Shown here: in pieces, positions 12,410 to 24,860 of the stretch
How positions within the stretch are numbered: the stretch's first letter is position 1
Layout of the letters: each line of letters begins with the position of its first letter
From: Plectrocnemia conspersa
Taxonomy: Eukaryota; Arthropoda; Insecta; Trichoptera; Polycentropodidae
Assembly: GCA_009617715.1 (NCBI GenBank)
Contig: VTFK01000207.1
Location: 434,001 to 498,000, forward strand
Reading direction: 5' to 3'
Length of the DNA: 64,000 bases
The notes under the pieces: generated by a model
What the model saw: the letters and a program-made list of their open reading frames with translations, nothing else
Databases searched by the model: none
What the model was told of the DNA's origin: nothing
Made by a program: the position numbers and the translations under genes

Positions 12410-14527
12410 CAGGGGTCTTAAATTTTTTTAGTCCGAGGAACAAATATATTTTTTTAAATAATGTAGTGGCTAGTTCAGGGCACAGTAAAAAAAATATGTT
12501 TTTGCAATTTTTTATTTAAAAAAAATCGAATACATATATACAATAAATCAAGTAAATGCCATTTAAAATAAAATATACGCATATTATTATTTATATAAGC
12601 AAATATAAATTAGAGAAATTAAAAAATATATTTCTATCAAAAATAAATGCGAACAATGTGCTTGTTTTTTGGTTGCAATTATATTGTTGATGTATGCCAC
12701 AGAATTATTAAAATTATTTTTTAAACTTTATTTAAATAAGAGCTTTATTCTGGAAAATGTTTGTATATATTAGTATGCATGTACTTCAAAAAATTAAACT
12801 CTGAGAAAAATTCTTCACATTTTTGTAGCTAATGAATAAATGTTAATAATGTTTTGATTTTTTGTAATATTTTCGATCTATTGTTTGCCTGTAAATCTAG
12901 AAATTTGTAATTGCATATTTATATCAACATTTTTAATATCTTTGTCGAATGAATTTTATAAAAAGAAAAATAATTTTTAATTTTAATATACACTGTAAAC
13001 CTTATTTTATTTTTTTTATGTTGTGAAATATATTTTTACGTTAAGTTTCACAATATTAAAAATGATATTTTTATTCAATTACTTTTTGAAAAATTCTAAT
13101 TTAGATTTAATTGACTTATGGCAAAGTTAAGTTTTTTTTTTTAATATCTTTAATTATTGATATTTAAATGTTTAGTTATATTAGCTGAATATGCAAGATC
13201 CCATTACCAACTAGATTTATAAAGTTCTGGTACAGGATTTTTTTTATAATAATAATATTGCAATGTTTATTTTTATTTTTAAATACCCTGGTAGTACGTC
13301 CTATTAATCCAGTATTGCAGCTGATTATATTTTGCCACATTCCTAATCCATTTGAAATTCGTTAATTGTTTCTGATACTCTTAAAAATATATTTTTATCA
13401 GAAATGATTTTAATCTCTTTAACGCTGATAGTTCTTTAATCACTTCAAAATTATAATTTGAAAAAAAAATAAAAACATAAGCAATTGAGTAGTATCACTT
13501 ATGTCTACTTTATTTGATTGCCAGAGAAAAGCGTGTAAACTTAAATGATTTGCGCCTAAAGTCTTCGATTTGTCTTAAAACTGTACTATTTGATAAACTT
13601 ATAATGCCAAAATTATCTATTTTTATTAAGCAATTTCCAGAAGACATATTCTTAACAAATTCGCTATCAGTAAAATTGTGACTTACCTTGGCAATAATTT
13701 AGGGAACACGGTAACTGGCTCTAGCTGCAGCAATATTTTGATTTGTATTTTTTTAAATAATTTGTTAATTTTTTAGGCTCTCCTTAAGTTCATGAACTGT
13801 TTTTACGCAAGTTTTTAAAGTTTTTCAAAAACGATGTTTACTAATATAATGTCATTTTAAATCGTAATCTTTGATTACAGCAACAGTTTCTTACATATGA
13901 TAAAAGACAGAGACATAGATTTGAATAGATCTAAAAATATAAAAAAAATATAATGGACTTTATTTAGTATGAATATTATTTAAAACTTTGTTACCTGTCA
14001 GCTATGTAAAAGTTTATACGATTAAAGAAAAACGTTGGTTTTTAGCAAATAGATACTGTGTATTCTTTCTAATGATAAATCTTAACAGAACTTTAATGTT
14101 TCAAGAAGGATTTCAGATTTATCGGTTTTTCTATCTATCCTTGTCTTACATTTGTCAATATTGAGAGCTAGGGTCTTTTAGTTAAAGAAAGCACGTCAGT
14201 TAAATTATTGGACGTAAAGTTGCAGGTGTTTGGATATTTTTTGTTTTTAAAAGCTATTTTCTACCTACCTTTGCTTTATATTTAAGTCAATTTTTCGAAA
14301 AACGGTCTGTGTTTCAGTTAAAGAAAACATGAGGGTGCAATTTTTTTAAGTAAAGTTGCACAAGTTCGGTTCATTTGCATCATAAATTCTAGGAATCTAC
14401 CAGTTTTTGTGCGTATCGCTTACACATTTTTTAGTTTTTATGATATCTTGACAAATTATTTTTGGACCAGATAAAAAGCGGTCACGGACTACATTGCATC
14501 CTACGGGATGTAGTTTGAGGAGTTTTG
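12410..14527 (-). mobile_element. Decayed hAT-family DNA transposon
   Basis: The left end begins CAGGGGTCTTAAATTTTTTT and continues with GTCCGAGGAAC and GTTCAGGGCACAG, the style of hAT/Charlie-like terminal sequence. The right end (14463-14527) reads GGACCAGATAAAAAGCGGTC, then TACGGGATGTAGTTTGAGG, which is the usual hAT subterminal ending (normally GGACCCCTG). Flanks TATCTAAC (12402-12409) and GATCTAGC (14527-14534) agree at 6 of 8 bases, as expected for an old 8-bp target duplication. The 2.1-kb interior is very AT-rich. The strand follows only a possible hAT-like C-terminal trace near 12780-12830 on the minus strand. Confidence 0.65.
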
Positions 14528-15180
14528 ATCTAGCGAAACGAAATTTTATCCTGATACTGTGTTATTATTTGACAACTGTTACAATAAAGCATTTTGAACT
14601 GTTTTAAAATGACAATAAAGAACTGTTCAAAAGAAGTTTTAGATTGTTAAATCTATTCGGTTGTTTGCGCAAATGCAAGCGCAGAAAGTTGGTATAACAC
14701 ATTCATATTTATCCCTATATTTTTGTTTTCTAAAGCACTGGCAGAAAAATACAGATAATATGCTAAAATATATAAATAGTCATTCCTAGTCGTGTAAACT
14801 AGAAACAGCAATTCCGCAAAGTAATAACATTTTAGCAGGACTGTTAGCAAAATCCGTCTGTAGTAAAATTGTAATATTCAACTATTTGTTACTACTAATG
14901 ATAATAAAGCAATGACAGTATGGCAAAACCTGAAATATTAAACCAAAAAATCACATGAATTAATAAAAAATCGAGACACGCAGAAACAAGGCCGTTAAAT
15001 AAGTTTGAGCTTGAGACGGTTTTCAAGATATTCCTATTGAGGATTAAATCTTATTCTATCTGGCAAACAGCTTAAATATTTAAAGTCAAGAATGTAATTA
15101 TAGCAGATAAAATAGAAAATTTAGTTTTCAGTTATTTGCCTCGAAAAGCGCGAATATGTTGAGCTAAACTATTTAATAAC
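14528..15180. other. AT-rich stretch, nothing recognised
   Basis: No convincing gene, repeat or signal. Short minus frame at 14653-14850 looks like chance. Confidence 0.4.
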
Positions 15181-15900
15181 GGTTTAAACATTGTTTTTTT
15201 CTCGCAAGCATGGAAAAAAGCCACTGTTTTGTCGATTTCAAAAGCCGAAAAAGATCCTAATTTTGATAATTTTAAGAAACGAAAAGTTTAAGAAGTGTAT
15301 TGATCTGCATCCATGCGATTACTGCCGTGGCACCCGCAAGTCTCCGGATACCGCATACTGTTGTCGTCGCCGTCTTTCAACGACAAGGTAGTATTATTAT
15401 TACAAAGTATATATAGTTGTACCAAAGAAAACAGTATTTTTATGCACTCAATAATTCTTTCTCGGTCTCGTTTTGTAGCTCGATTTTGGTGTCTCACGTA
15501 CGCATATGCGTACATATGTATGTACGCATGTGTGTTTTTTTTGCATACGGCACAACACTTCCGTTAAAAAGCTCCCCAGGTCCGATTTGTATTCATCGTG
15601 CGCGAATGTCTTTTAACACTTTCGCCCGATAAATGGCCCGGCGATGTGTTCTGTTTCCGTTCGAAGCGTACAGCGGTACAAATGTACGCCGGCCGATACG
15701 TGTTTATTGTTTGGTATTCCGGGCGCGCTATCCGCAACAATCCCATGCGTGCCATTTATCAATTCTCCGCAGAATATTCTTGGGATTTCTCCGGAGCCGT
15801 AGCCCGCGGGACCCGCAAGGTCTATATATTGGAACGCTGCGTAAAAAAACGGAGCCGATATACGGACAAAGCATGACGCGCGCTAGCTATTAATTTACAC
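15181..15900. other. Large GC-richer noncoding island
   Basis: About 700 bases with many CpG and CCG/GCC steps, strongest at 15590-15880 (CGCCCGATAAATGGCCCGGC, AGCCCGCGGGACCCGC). At least five overlapping short frames on both strands occupy it, which is what composition alone produces, and none resembles a known protein. It contains the alternating purine-pyrimidine tract listed separately. Candidate conserved regulatory element. Confidence 0.4.
15495..15534. other. 40-nt perfect alternating purine-pyrimidine tract with nested palindromes
   Basis: Every base from 15495 to 15534 alternates pyrimidine and purine, in a mixed sequence rather than a simple (CA)n or (TA)n. It includes the 16-bp palindrome GTACGCATATGCGTAC (15498-15513) and the adjacent palindrome TACATATGTA (15511-15520). 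Such tracts favour left-handed (Z) DNA and cruciforms under negative supercoiling. Confidence 0.8.
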
Positions 15901-17205
15901 GTTTTTTTTGTGTGGGTGTTTGGGAGGGTTCGTAAATACATACATGTGTTGAAATCGAGTTCAGTTCATAGAATTTTTTTCATTACCAGCATTACGCCTA
16001 ATTAGCTATTTTATCTTTTCGTTAAATTCCTGTAAACGTTTAGTAATTTATTCAGTTAATTCAGTTTTTAAAATGAATCTAGAATAAGGGGTAAAAATAA
16101 CATGAATGCAAACATTAGTTTACAAATTTCAAAAAAATACTTTTTTTACCCATAACATTTGATAGTTATTGATAATGTAATTTTTTTTTTACTTCTTCTA
16201 ATTCGTACATTGAAACCGAAGAAGTCAAAAATTAAGAAAGTAGAAATTCTTTGGGATATTATTGAATTTTCGTATTTTTAATTCTTAATTTAAATCAAAA
16301 TTTTTTCATCGGTTTAAGCATTATTTATGAATTTATCTACGATTTTAGATTATTTTAGCAAAATTTAAAAAACTTTTTTGATTGTATTGTGAATTTCACA
16401 AAGAATTTATTTTTTAGTTTTTTATTGGATATGAAGCCTAATATATTTTAAATAAAATAAGCGGCTGTACATAAAAATCTGATAAAAATGATAAAATAAT
16501 AATAATAAAATAATAATAAAAGATAATTCCAAACGATTGTGCTTACTTGCAATAATGTTACAAATAAGCGTTTCAGCACACTACAGATCTTTTGGCATTT
16601 GATATGGACGAATTTTGCTATTAAAAAAATGTTTAGATTTAATTTTGGGTTAAAATCATTTACCTTAGTTTAAATTGCTATAATGATGACGGGTTTTTCC
16701 AGTTCTCGTAAAATAGGTAAATAAAATATTTTTTCCTTAGGATAAAAATAAAATAACGTACACATAAAAATCTCAGAACTTTCATTATAGGGCAAAGCAC
16801 TGATGCTGCGGCTTTGCCTATCAAATAAAGAAATTATTTTCGACAGTGATTTACTACCTGCCGATGCAAATGTTAATAAGGCAGATAGAACGTTTTTTTA
16901 TTAGATACATTTATAATGTATTTTTTTCAGAAAGCTTTTAATATAAATACCTGACCATACATTTCCATTTTTCTTTGGACATTTACAAAAATATATGATT
17001 TATATTTTATTATTTTTTATATATATATATAAAAGATAAAATATCTATATATCAATTTTTAATTGAACTTATAACCGTATTTATGTAAAAAAAAATTATA
17101 TACAATATACATAATATGGTGTTGAGATTTGGCTTTCACGTTTTATTGACTAATCATTAACTGCATTTTCAATCGTAAAATCCTCTAATAACGGCATATC
17201 CATAT
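15901..17205. other. AT-rich stretch with (AAT)n simple repeats
   Basis: Very AT-rich. ATAATAATAATAAAATAATA-type repeats lie at 16493-16520 and a short (TA)n at 17020-17032. No gene recognised. Confidence 0.5.
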
Positions 17206-17705
17206 TGTTTAAATTCACGACCCATCACCCCTAGGACATAATTTTTACTGCCTGTCCCATTTTTGCACGGAGAGATTCCACCCACAACCGCATACGAAAT
17301 GGGCTCGATATTTAATGTTGTGCATTAAAGCGATATGTTTTATATCACTGGTTCCACCAGTAGCATAGTTGATACATTGGGCATGAACCAACAATGTACG
17401 GCGCACAATGCAGCCGGCCGGCATACAACGCTTTCAGGTCGTCATCGCAGTGTCACGCGAGTGCCTCAGTTAAAATAATCGCCGTCGTAAAAGCCCGGTT
17501 ATCCTCCATCGGTCGACGGAACCGGGTGGAACGCCGTTCCGGGTGTTAAAGGATGCTTTCTCTCGTAAAAATTGCGCAACACTGTTGCGCCGAACACGTA
17601 GACGCTGTTAAGTGGCCAAATGTCGTTTTTAACTGTTTTGCGATAATCGCAGGGTGAAAAGGGTGAAGATGGTGGTGAGTTGAAGTAGTATTTCACTTTG
17701 ATCAA
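17206..17705. other. GC-richer noncoding island
   Basis: Balanced composition with a CCGGCCGGC core near 17412-17422 and CpG-rich sequence to 17650. GTGGTGAGT at 17672-17680 gives a good 5' splice-site match on the + strand, but no matching acceptor or coding frame precedes it. Candidate regulatory element. Confidence 0.35.
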
Positions 17706-17939
17706 GGGTTAAAATTTTTAGATTTTTTTTGTATAATGTTAGTGGATATGCAGTTTTTATCTAGAACAAATAAATCTTTGGTAAAAATTAATGTTGCGCC
17801 TTTTATTAAACATCCGATTTATCAGTTTTTATATATCGTCCTGAGCCAATCTCGTAATTGTTGCTTTTCTGTCTAATTGGATATTAGTAGAATCTTTCTT
17901 GTTTGACGGTTAACAGTCTTCCAATGTATAGCAACTGCA

Positions 17940-18245
17940 TTTCTTAGAGGCAATTACCAGCAGTGCTTTTATAGGTTATATTCTTATTTTTATGATAATA
18001 CGTATAGCTTCTGTAGCCTTTCACATGCTTTTATTATCGTTCTTCGGAGCCTTTCAAAACGCTTTTCTTTTAATTCCAGGGAATTTATAATGGCCCTTAT
18101 CTCTGCTGAAAGCGTTATTGCGCAGCATTGGCTTTGAAAACAGTCTTCTGCGAATTATTGATTGCCTTAATTGATTCGTAGGATTTAAATTCCCGCAGGA
18201 TGTAAATTATGAATAGGCAATATTGATCTCCATCAATATTTTCAA
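17940..18245. other. GC-richer noncoding island ending in a perfect stem-loop
   Basis: Rich in homeodomain-like cores (TTTATTATCG, TTTATAATGG, GCCTTAATTGATT). At 18219-18240, AATATTGAT-CTCC-ATCAATATT forms a perfect 9-bp stem with a 4-nt loop. No coding frame. Candidate enhancer-like element. Confidence 0.35.
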
Positions 18246-18387
18246 CCCGATTTATGTGTAATTTTATATATACTTATATCATACATGTCAGTTTCCTAAT
18301 AAGTTATTTTAGATGTGTTTTAATATATTTTTAATATTTTTTTCACAGTATATACAGTTATAATATGCCATAATAATATTCAAATCA

Positions 18388-18469
18388 TACATGTGATATA
18401 TGCTTTAAAATTTAAAGCATATATCACATGTACGAATTAACCATTTAAAGTTTAAATGGTTAATTCGTA
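18388..18469. repeat. Two head-to-tail perfect hairpins with single-base loops
   Basis: Hairpin 1 has arms 18388-18409 and 18411-18432 (22 bp, perfect, one-base spacer A at 18410). Hairpin 2 has arms 18431-18449 and 18451-18469 (19 bp, perfect, spacer G at 18450). They share two bases (18431-18432). Outside them, TTCAAAT (18379-18385) and ATTTGAA (18482-18488) are complementary, so the locus could fold as a three-way junction. Perfect arms in decaying AT-rich DNA imply recent origin, for example by template switching, or active maintenance. Confidence 0.9.
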
Positions 18470-18489
18470 TGAAAAAATAATATTTGAAA

Positions 18490-19590
18490 GGATATGACTA
18501 TTATTAAAAATATCGTTCATTTACGACTAAGATTATAAATGCTTTTAAAAAAGAAATCTATATTTGCTATTTGACTTACATTTCCAGAATTTTTTCATTA
18601 ACTCAAAATTGTATAATTTTTAGCGTAGTTAGTAGTTGCCTAATTAGTAAATTTTATTCAGTAAAATTGTTATCAGTAATTTATCAACGACAATATGAAT
18701 ACATTTTTTAATATGGTTTGGGTTGTAGTATGGTTCTTTGCCTAATCGAATAGTTTTTCTTTTTTTAAATTTTTTAGTAGAAAAAGGTAATAAAAATTTA
18801 AATCAGGATTATTTATAATAAATATCAAGTGTTAAGATTTTATTTTACGTTCTTCCATTTTCATTTTATAATATCTATAATTTTAATTGCGATTTTATTT
18901 TAATTCTATTAAACAATTGTTTGTAGCAATTTTATTAAAGAATAAACCCTTTCATGATTATAATCTAAAAACGTAAACACACCTTTTATGAAATAAATAA
19001 ATATGAATATTTATTACAGTTTCTATTAAAAGGAAAATTATTGCTAACTATATATATTATAAATTGAGTTATATTATCATTATTAAAACAATATTATTTA
19101 AAAGTTTTCATAATCAAATTATAAACTGCATATAAAATATTTAAAAAAATCAACTATTAGTATATTAAATAAAGGTAAAATTTGAAATTCATGAATTTCA
19201 ATTGAATTTCTCAAATTTCTCAATTTTTTTTACTCAATACAAGCGCTTACCGAAGTGTTTATTGAGTATCCGTTCATTTACTTAATTTCGTTATTTAACT
19301 ATTTTTCAACTTTTTTGTCCAAACGAGTTGTTATTTTCTTTTCCTACGTTCGAAAGTCTCGTTTAATAACAATCAAACATATTTTTATGAAACTTTTTCC
19401 AAAGCAGGTCGGTATTTTATATCCCTGAATTAATCATAAAACAATTAAAAAACTATTTTTTTAAGCACACGTATCTAATAGTGTTTATAATGTGAGTGTT
19501 CCAACCATGTGCACCGCTAATTTGCTGTTCATTTAAACTACCATCTTAAATAATGTGAAAAGGTTATGACTAAATGGCCTTAATAAAAGA
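18490..19590. other. AT-rich stretch with a 20-bp palindrome
   Basis: No gene recognised. TTGAAATTCATGAATTTCAA at 19182-19201 is a perfect 20-bp palindrome, and further AATTTC/AATTTCTC repeats follow to 19225. Confidence 0.5.
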
Positions 19591-19599
19591 TTTATCAAT

Positions 19600-19935
19600 A
19601 GAAGAAAGAAATCTGTGCTGAATAATTTCATAAAAATTGCTAAGATTTTATGGACCACTATCCATCTCGAGGCGTTAATCATACGTGAGCACCAGAAAAC
19701 AACTACCTCTTTGTAGGTAAATGATGCGCAATAGATAATGCATGCCTTAATTTCATAATTTCGCCTGAAAGGCGCAAACATATTTCGTTGATAATACCAT
19801 CGAGCAATGCAATTGACTCAACAACATCCTCTTTCGGGAATCAATAATATAAAACATACGACACTTTGTCACATCGGCAGACAAATTCAAGTAGACGCAG
19901 ACCTGCAGAACACGTGTCATGTTATACAAATACAA
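19600..19935. other. Slightly GC-richer noncoding patch
   Basis: Modest rise in G+C with overlapping minus frames of 65 and 82 codons that match nothing known. Weak candidate for a conserved element. Confidence 0.25.
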
Positions 19936-20044
19936 TATGTGCTTCAGCATATTTTTATTATATAATGTTACTCGTGAATTAAAATAAACGAAGCTTTTGT
20001 TATAATTTTAACATAAAATATATGTAATACAATTTAAAGTTGAG

Positions 20045-20665
20045 CTTAAATTTCGAGGACCGAATTTTAAGTTTTTCTGATGCCTTTAAAGTATATTAAA
20101 TATCACTAGCGCTGACAACACGTAGGGCGGAAATTAATCTTCGCCCCGCAGCATTTAAAGCTTAGGTATTAATATATTAAACAATGCAAGAGCATCCGAT
20201 TTTGGATGACCTTTTGAAAACACTGAATAAAGGTCAAACATGGCTTTAATCCGCCCTTTAGAAAAATCTCCCGTGTGACTAAATAAAATATATTTTCTCT
20301 CGCCACCAATTAACAAAAGTCCACTGCTAAACAACAACACACACATACAGCAAAAGCCAGCCGTCCGCTGTTGCTAAATTGAGTTTGCCCAAGCCGACTT
20401 TCGTAATTGGCGCAAAATGAGTCAAAAGATGCTCTGCGAGAGTCACTTCGACGGCCTTTGTCACTCAACCGAGTGTTGAATTTAATTCGATTTCGAAAGC
20501 TCCGGATGGAACTTGGTTTAATTGCTCGCGCGACCTGGACATCGAATGAAAACACTCACTGTGCAGGGACAAAATTGAAATCGAATAATGGACAGTGTTC
20601 CGAAAACTCAGGCGAGCATTAGCCCGTAACTGCTTTTGCACCCGCACTGATGTGTGCTGCCAAAT
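20045..20665. other. GC-richer noncoding island
   Basis: About 600 bases of balanced composition, richest at 20370-20640 (CAAGCCGACTTTCG, CTCGCGCGACC). Both strands carry overlapping frames of 60-81 codons, none recognisable, so coding is not supported. Candidate conserved regulatory element. Confidence 0.4.
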
Positions 20666-20669
20666 TGTT

Positions 20670-22225
20670 ACTGAAATTTGAGCTTAAAAGCTTAAAAGTG
20701 TGAAAAACTCTTTAATTAAAATATAAGATTTAGAGTAAAAATATTAGTATAAAAAACTTGAATTTTTTTATGTATAAAAATATATCATTAGAAATCTTAG
20801 ATTATTGGCTCTAAAAAAAGACAAAAGTAATATTTAGATGAGAGCACAATACATGGGGAAAATTCTTGTAGTGACGTAAAACGTCAAAGGAGCAGAAAAA
20901 ACAAATATGTAACAGAAAACTTAAGTCTACAGAGTGACAAAAATAGTTGGAGAATTATTCCGAGGTATTGATAATTACAACCGAATATTGAGAGCTAGTC
21001 ACGATATATTATACAATGAAGTTTATTACTGACAGCAGTTCTAAGCTTTGATGAATTAGGAATTATATTTACATTTATTTTCTTTTTCGTTGAAATGTTT
21101 TTATTGATATGTAAAATATAACATACATGAATAAAAAAAAGTTCAAAAGAGACAGTTGATTATAAAACTCTTTATAGTTATGAACCAAATATTATTTTGA
21201 GCTATTCATACCAATCACTGTCTTTGCAACTTGTAAGTATCCACAAGACTGCTTATAAAGTTCAAATAAATCATACTTCAAAACATACATCAAAAGAAAT
21301 AATTATACTTTAAAACATACATTAAAAAACTTTAGCAATAAATAATATAAAAATCAAGGTATAAATAATATAGTTCTACTATTGATTTATTCAGACCATC
21401 TTATAAAATTATTTTAAAAATACAAATTTTAACTTTGTAGGAAAAATCCTCCAAAAACTCCAACCATTTTTTATTACAAATCTAGAATTGCACAAACATT
21501 TATCAGATACTCAGGTTTTTAAAAAATATGTAAATCTCTCAGATATTTTAAATATATTCGTGGTATTCTAAAACTACTGTTTTTAAAAAAATATTTAACA
21601 TAAATAACAATAAACTAATTTTAGGATCAGTTTTAGTTTGGATCTGATCAAAATACATATTAAAAAAATCGTATAAAAGTGGCTATCCGTATTATTTATG
21701 TATCTATTGTTTTAGTTGTTTGTATTACTTTTTACATTTTTTCAAAAATATTATATAAATTTATTTATATTTAAAAAAAGGCATTAATTATTTTTTTGTA
21801 ATTAGTTCTTTTTTTTAATAATAAAAAAAAAAATATAAAAATTACTATGTTTTTTAGTACATATTATAAAGATCCTTGGAAATGCAATTTATGATGATTT
21901 TTTGTGTAATTTATAAATAAAAGTTAAATATGGGAAAACTAGTAGTATATATAAAATATAATTGGAAATAATTTAAAATATAAATCGCATTAAAATTGAC
22001 AAAATAAGCTTAATATTGTTGTAATTTTTTTATGATATTTGTTATTTTGAGTCATCTGTATATACATTGAAACGTCTCGAAATATTTGCGTGCGTAATAA
22101 TATTCTCTTTATGTTGCCGAAAGCAATCTGAAATTTATGATAATTAACTTTGCGATCTCCACAAAAGAGCACCTGAAACTTTGAAGTGTACAGCAAATAT
22201 TAAATCAGGACCGTATTGAAACGAA
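20670..22225. other. AT-rich stretch, nothing recognised
   Basis: Long A/T-dominated DNA with imperfect repeats of AAAACATACAT near 21280-21330. The minus frame at 21990-22196 is unsupported. Confidence 0.4.
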
Positions 22226-23035
22226 TGGAGAAAGTAATTAAGAAACACGAAAGAAACTCGTAACTGAAGCGAGGGTGGCTTCGGGGGAGTGGAAGGGTTT
22301 TTTTCCAACTTGGGCCAAGTTTGGGCAAGGGGCGGGGGAGAGCGGGGAGCTATTTAAAGGTTCCAAAAAAGAGACCGGCGGTCAAAAACAAATCCGAAAG
22401 GGAACAGATGTCGAAGAGGACTGTAGGAATTTAATATTATGGAAAAGTCCGTGCGAATTAAAAGCTCGTTTTTGAGCTTTGAGCGCGAAAAGCTCCGGAG
22501 CGCCATTAAGTCTCGCGGAATTCATTGTTGCCCGGATGATTTATGGAAGTCTTTAGCGGCGCAATATGCAAGTTTCGTGTGCGAACCAAGCAAAACCAGC
22601 CGCGTGTGCGGTATGAAGTAAGGTTGTTGGTTTGTTGGCCGCAGTGTGTAATGTACGTCCACGTGATAAAGGTAAATTTTAATAAAAAGTTTAATACACT
22701 GTCTAAAACGGGAGCGCAATATGTTTAGCTGGAAAGTGGTTCGGTTTCGAAAGTTAAAATCTATAACAAGTCAAAGGAAGACTGAGGTGTGAAATTGAAA
22801 CTGAAAATTTATCCACTGCACGTGTGATATATTTGAAAGTGAAAGTACTAGTGCTTTTAATAAGTGCAAGGTTCGTGTAGTGATTCTTTTATTATGTGCA
22901 AAAGTGAACCTGCTGCTAAAATTTATCGCCAACTTTTTACAGGCAATATATGACAAAATGGTGTCACAAAAGAATGTGACGTGCATTAGGAAGAAATAAG
23001 TGAAAGCCCATCCATTTTCATTAATGTACTTTTCC
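22226..23035. other. GC-richer noncoding island with G-runs
   Basis: The left part (22265-22360) is purine-rich with many G runs (GGGGGAGTGG, GGGGCGGGGGAGAGCGGGG), an unusual G-tract cluster that could form G-quadruplexes on the + strand. The centre (22440-22630) repeats AGCTC/GAGCTTTGAGC-type blocks. Overlapping frames of 60-66 codons are not recognised. Candidate regulatory element. Confidence 0.4.
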
Positions 23036-23554
23036 ATAAAATTGTCTATCGATCGAATTTACTGCATTGTTTATTTTGTTGAATAGACTTAATAATATTT
23101 TATTGCTATGTTAGATTTATTACTTTTTCAATGTTATATATGAAGCGATGGTTGCGCAAAAATTAAATTTAAGGTTCAAAAAAAAAATATAATTATTAGT
23201 CAACCAGTAAAAAACATTAAAAATATACAGAAAAATACTTTGTAGATTAAATATTATAATTTTAATAATTCATATTGACATTTACCATATATAAGTTGTA
23301 CTCAAAGCCTTCTTTTAATGCATTCTAAAATCAATATATCTTATTGTACACATTTTAAATGATTATCCAAACTGTTTAAGAATCATTGGTCAATTAATTA
23401 ATCACAAAATATCGATAGAAACCTAAATTTTGGTGGAATTTCTAAAAATAAATTGCGCCGAAGAAACGTATACATTAAATAATATTTCATATGTAAATTC
23501 CGCAATAATACATTTATGTATAATATATGTGGAAAGCTTTTCGGTAAGGAAAAT

Positions 23555-23770
23555 TTTCGACCCATAAATCGGCCTCCCCTAGCTAGCGCCAGTCCATCGC
23601 ATTTTATTGCACTCGGCCGAAGTTGATAAGGGGTTTTGATACATCATAATGGGCATTCTTGGGTTTATTATTCAATTTCATGCGTATTTATCAGCAAATA
23701 ATCGTAAGCGAGATGGGAGGATTCATTTTTTTATTGCCCAAACACATTTCATAATTTACATACCTACAAA
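23555..23770. other. GC-richer island with several TTTATTG/CCATAAA-type sites
   Basis: Contains CCCATAAATCGG, CATTTTATTGCAC, CATCATAATGGGC, GTTTATTATT and TTTATTGCCC within about 200 bases. These match the general TTTATKR preference of posterior Hox (Abd-B) and Caudal proteins. The clustering is seen; binding is inferred. No coding frame. Confidence 0.35.
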
Positions 23771-23810
23771 GTCCGTTCAAAAAGTTTCAGAACTTTAAAA
23801 TAGGGATCTA
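23771..23810. mobile_element. Possible lone mariner-like terminal sequence
   Basis: GTCCGTTCAAAAAGTTTCAG resembles terminal repeats of Tc1/mariner-type elements. I find no matching second end or transposase in the following AT-rich DNA, so this is a weak, motif-only call. Confidence 0.2.
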
Positions 23811-24395
23811 ATATGGATTTCGCTATTTTTAAAATATAATACTTTAAGCATTAATATTTTAAGGTATTTCATTACTATCTAAAAAATTGCAATATTTGAT
23901 CAATTATCGCCTCATTGTAAAATAATCTTATGGCGTTAGTAATATATTCTAAGTATTAAAATTATTCTAATTTGATAACCTCTATATTTAATACAATCAG
24001 TTTAAGAGATTAAAATTAAACATCAAAATTAATTTAGTGTTTTAATATTTTTAATTTATATATTATGAATATTTATTTTAATTAGTTCACAGTTCATTGG
24101 CATTAAGCTGTTAGACCATGTGAATTTATTCACAGATAAATAATTGCCTGAACTTAAAAATTACGGCTCAGTTTTTTCTAACATAACTGTTGTAAAATGT
24201 ATTTGAATTTTTTATAAGTATGTCTAAAAACCATATTATCTTTATTAATATAAAATATGTATCTCTCTGCTTTTTAAAACAATGTAATCAATTTTTTTAA
24301 ATTATATGTTATATATATGTATGTATACAATACGTAAAAAAAATCAAAGTTCGAAAACTTTATGAGCAGCCAATATATAATATATACTCACTTGA
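23811..24395. other. AT-rich stretch, nothing recognised
   Basis: A/T-dominated, no supported feature. Confidence 0.4.
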
Positions 24396-24399
24396 AGCC

Positions 24400-24860
24400 C
24401 TAGAATCGCGTAATATATGGTTTGTTTATGCCGTTCCAAAATTTTTATTGCGGCTAATTCGTGGCGCACACATCCATAAATTGTATCCTATTTAGGGCAA
24501 CCATCTATGTATAATGTGTGGGTATATGGGGTATGTACCGTTTAGTCGTACTTTGTTATAATGGTGGGAGATTATAGTTCTGTTGGGAATAATCCTTTTC
24601 AAACTATCCCCTGAAAGTCTTTATCCCCGACACCTATCACTCTCTAGAGATGAGAGCAAAACCAACGGCCGACTAAGCCAACAAATAAAACATTCCTACG
24701 GGAACACTTAACAATTACCACCGACCGGCTGAACTTCGGTTTCGAACATCAAATATTTAAACGCGTTGAAATCCTCATTACACCTCTTCCGATAGCTTGA
24801 ACAATGAGACCGAGGTGGACGAAATTGAATTGATTCAGGTTCAATAACATTTTGTGGTGT
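24400..24860. other. GC-richer noncoding island
   Basis: Balanced composition with CACCTATCACTCTCTAGAGA and ACCGACCGGCTGAAC blocks. The 63-codon minus frame at its right edge is low-complexity (run of Phe from the poly-A at 24906-24916). Candidate regulatory element. Confidence 0.3.
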
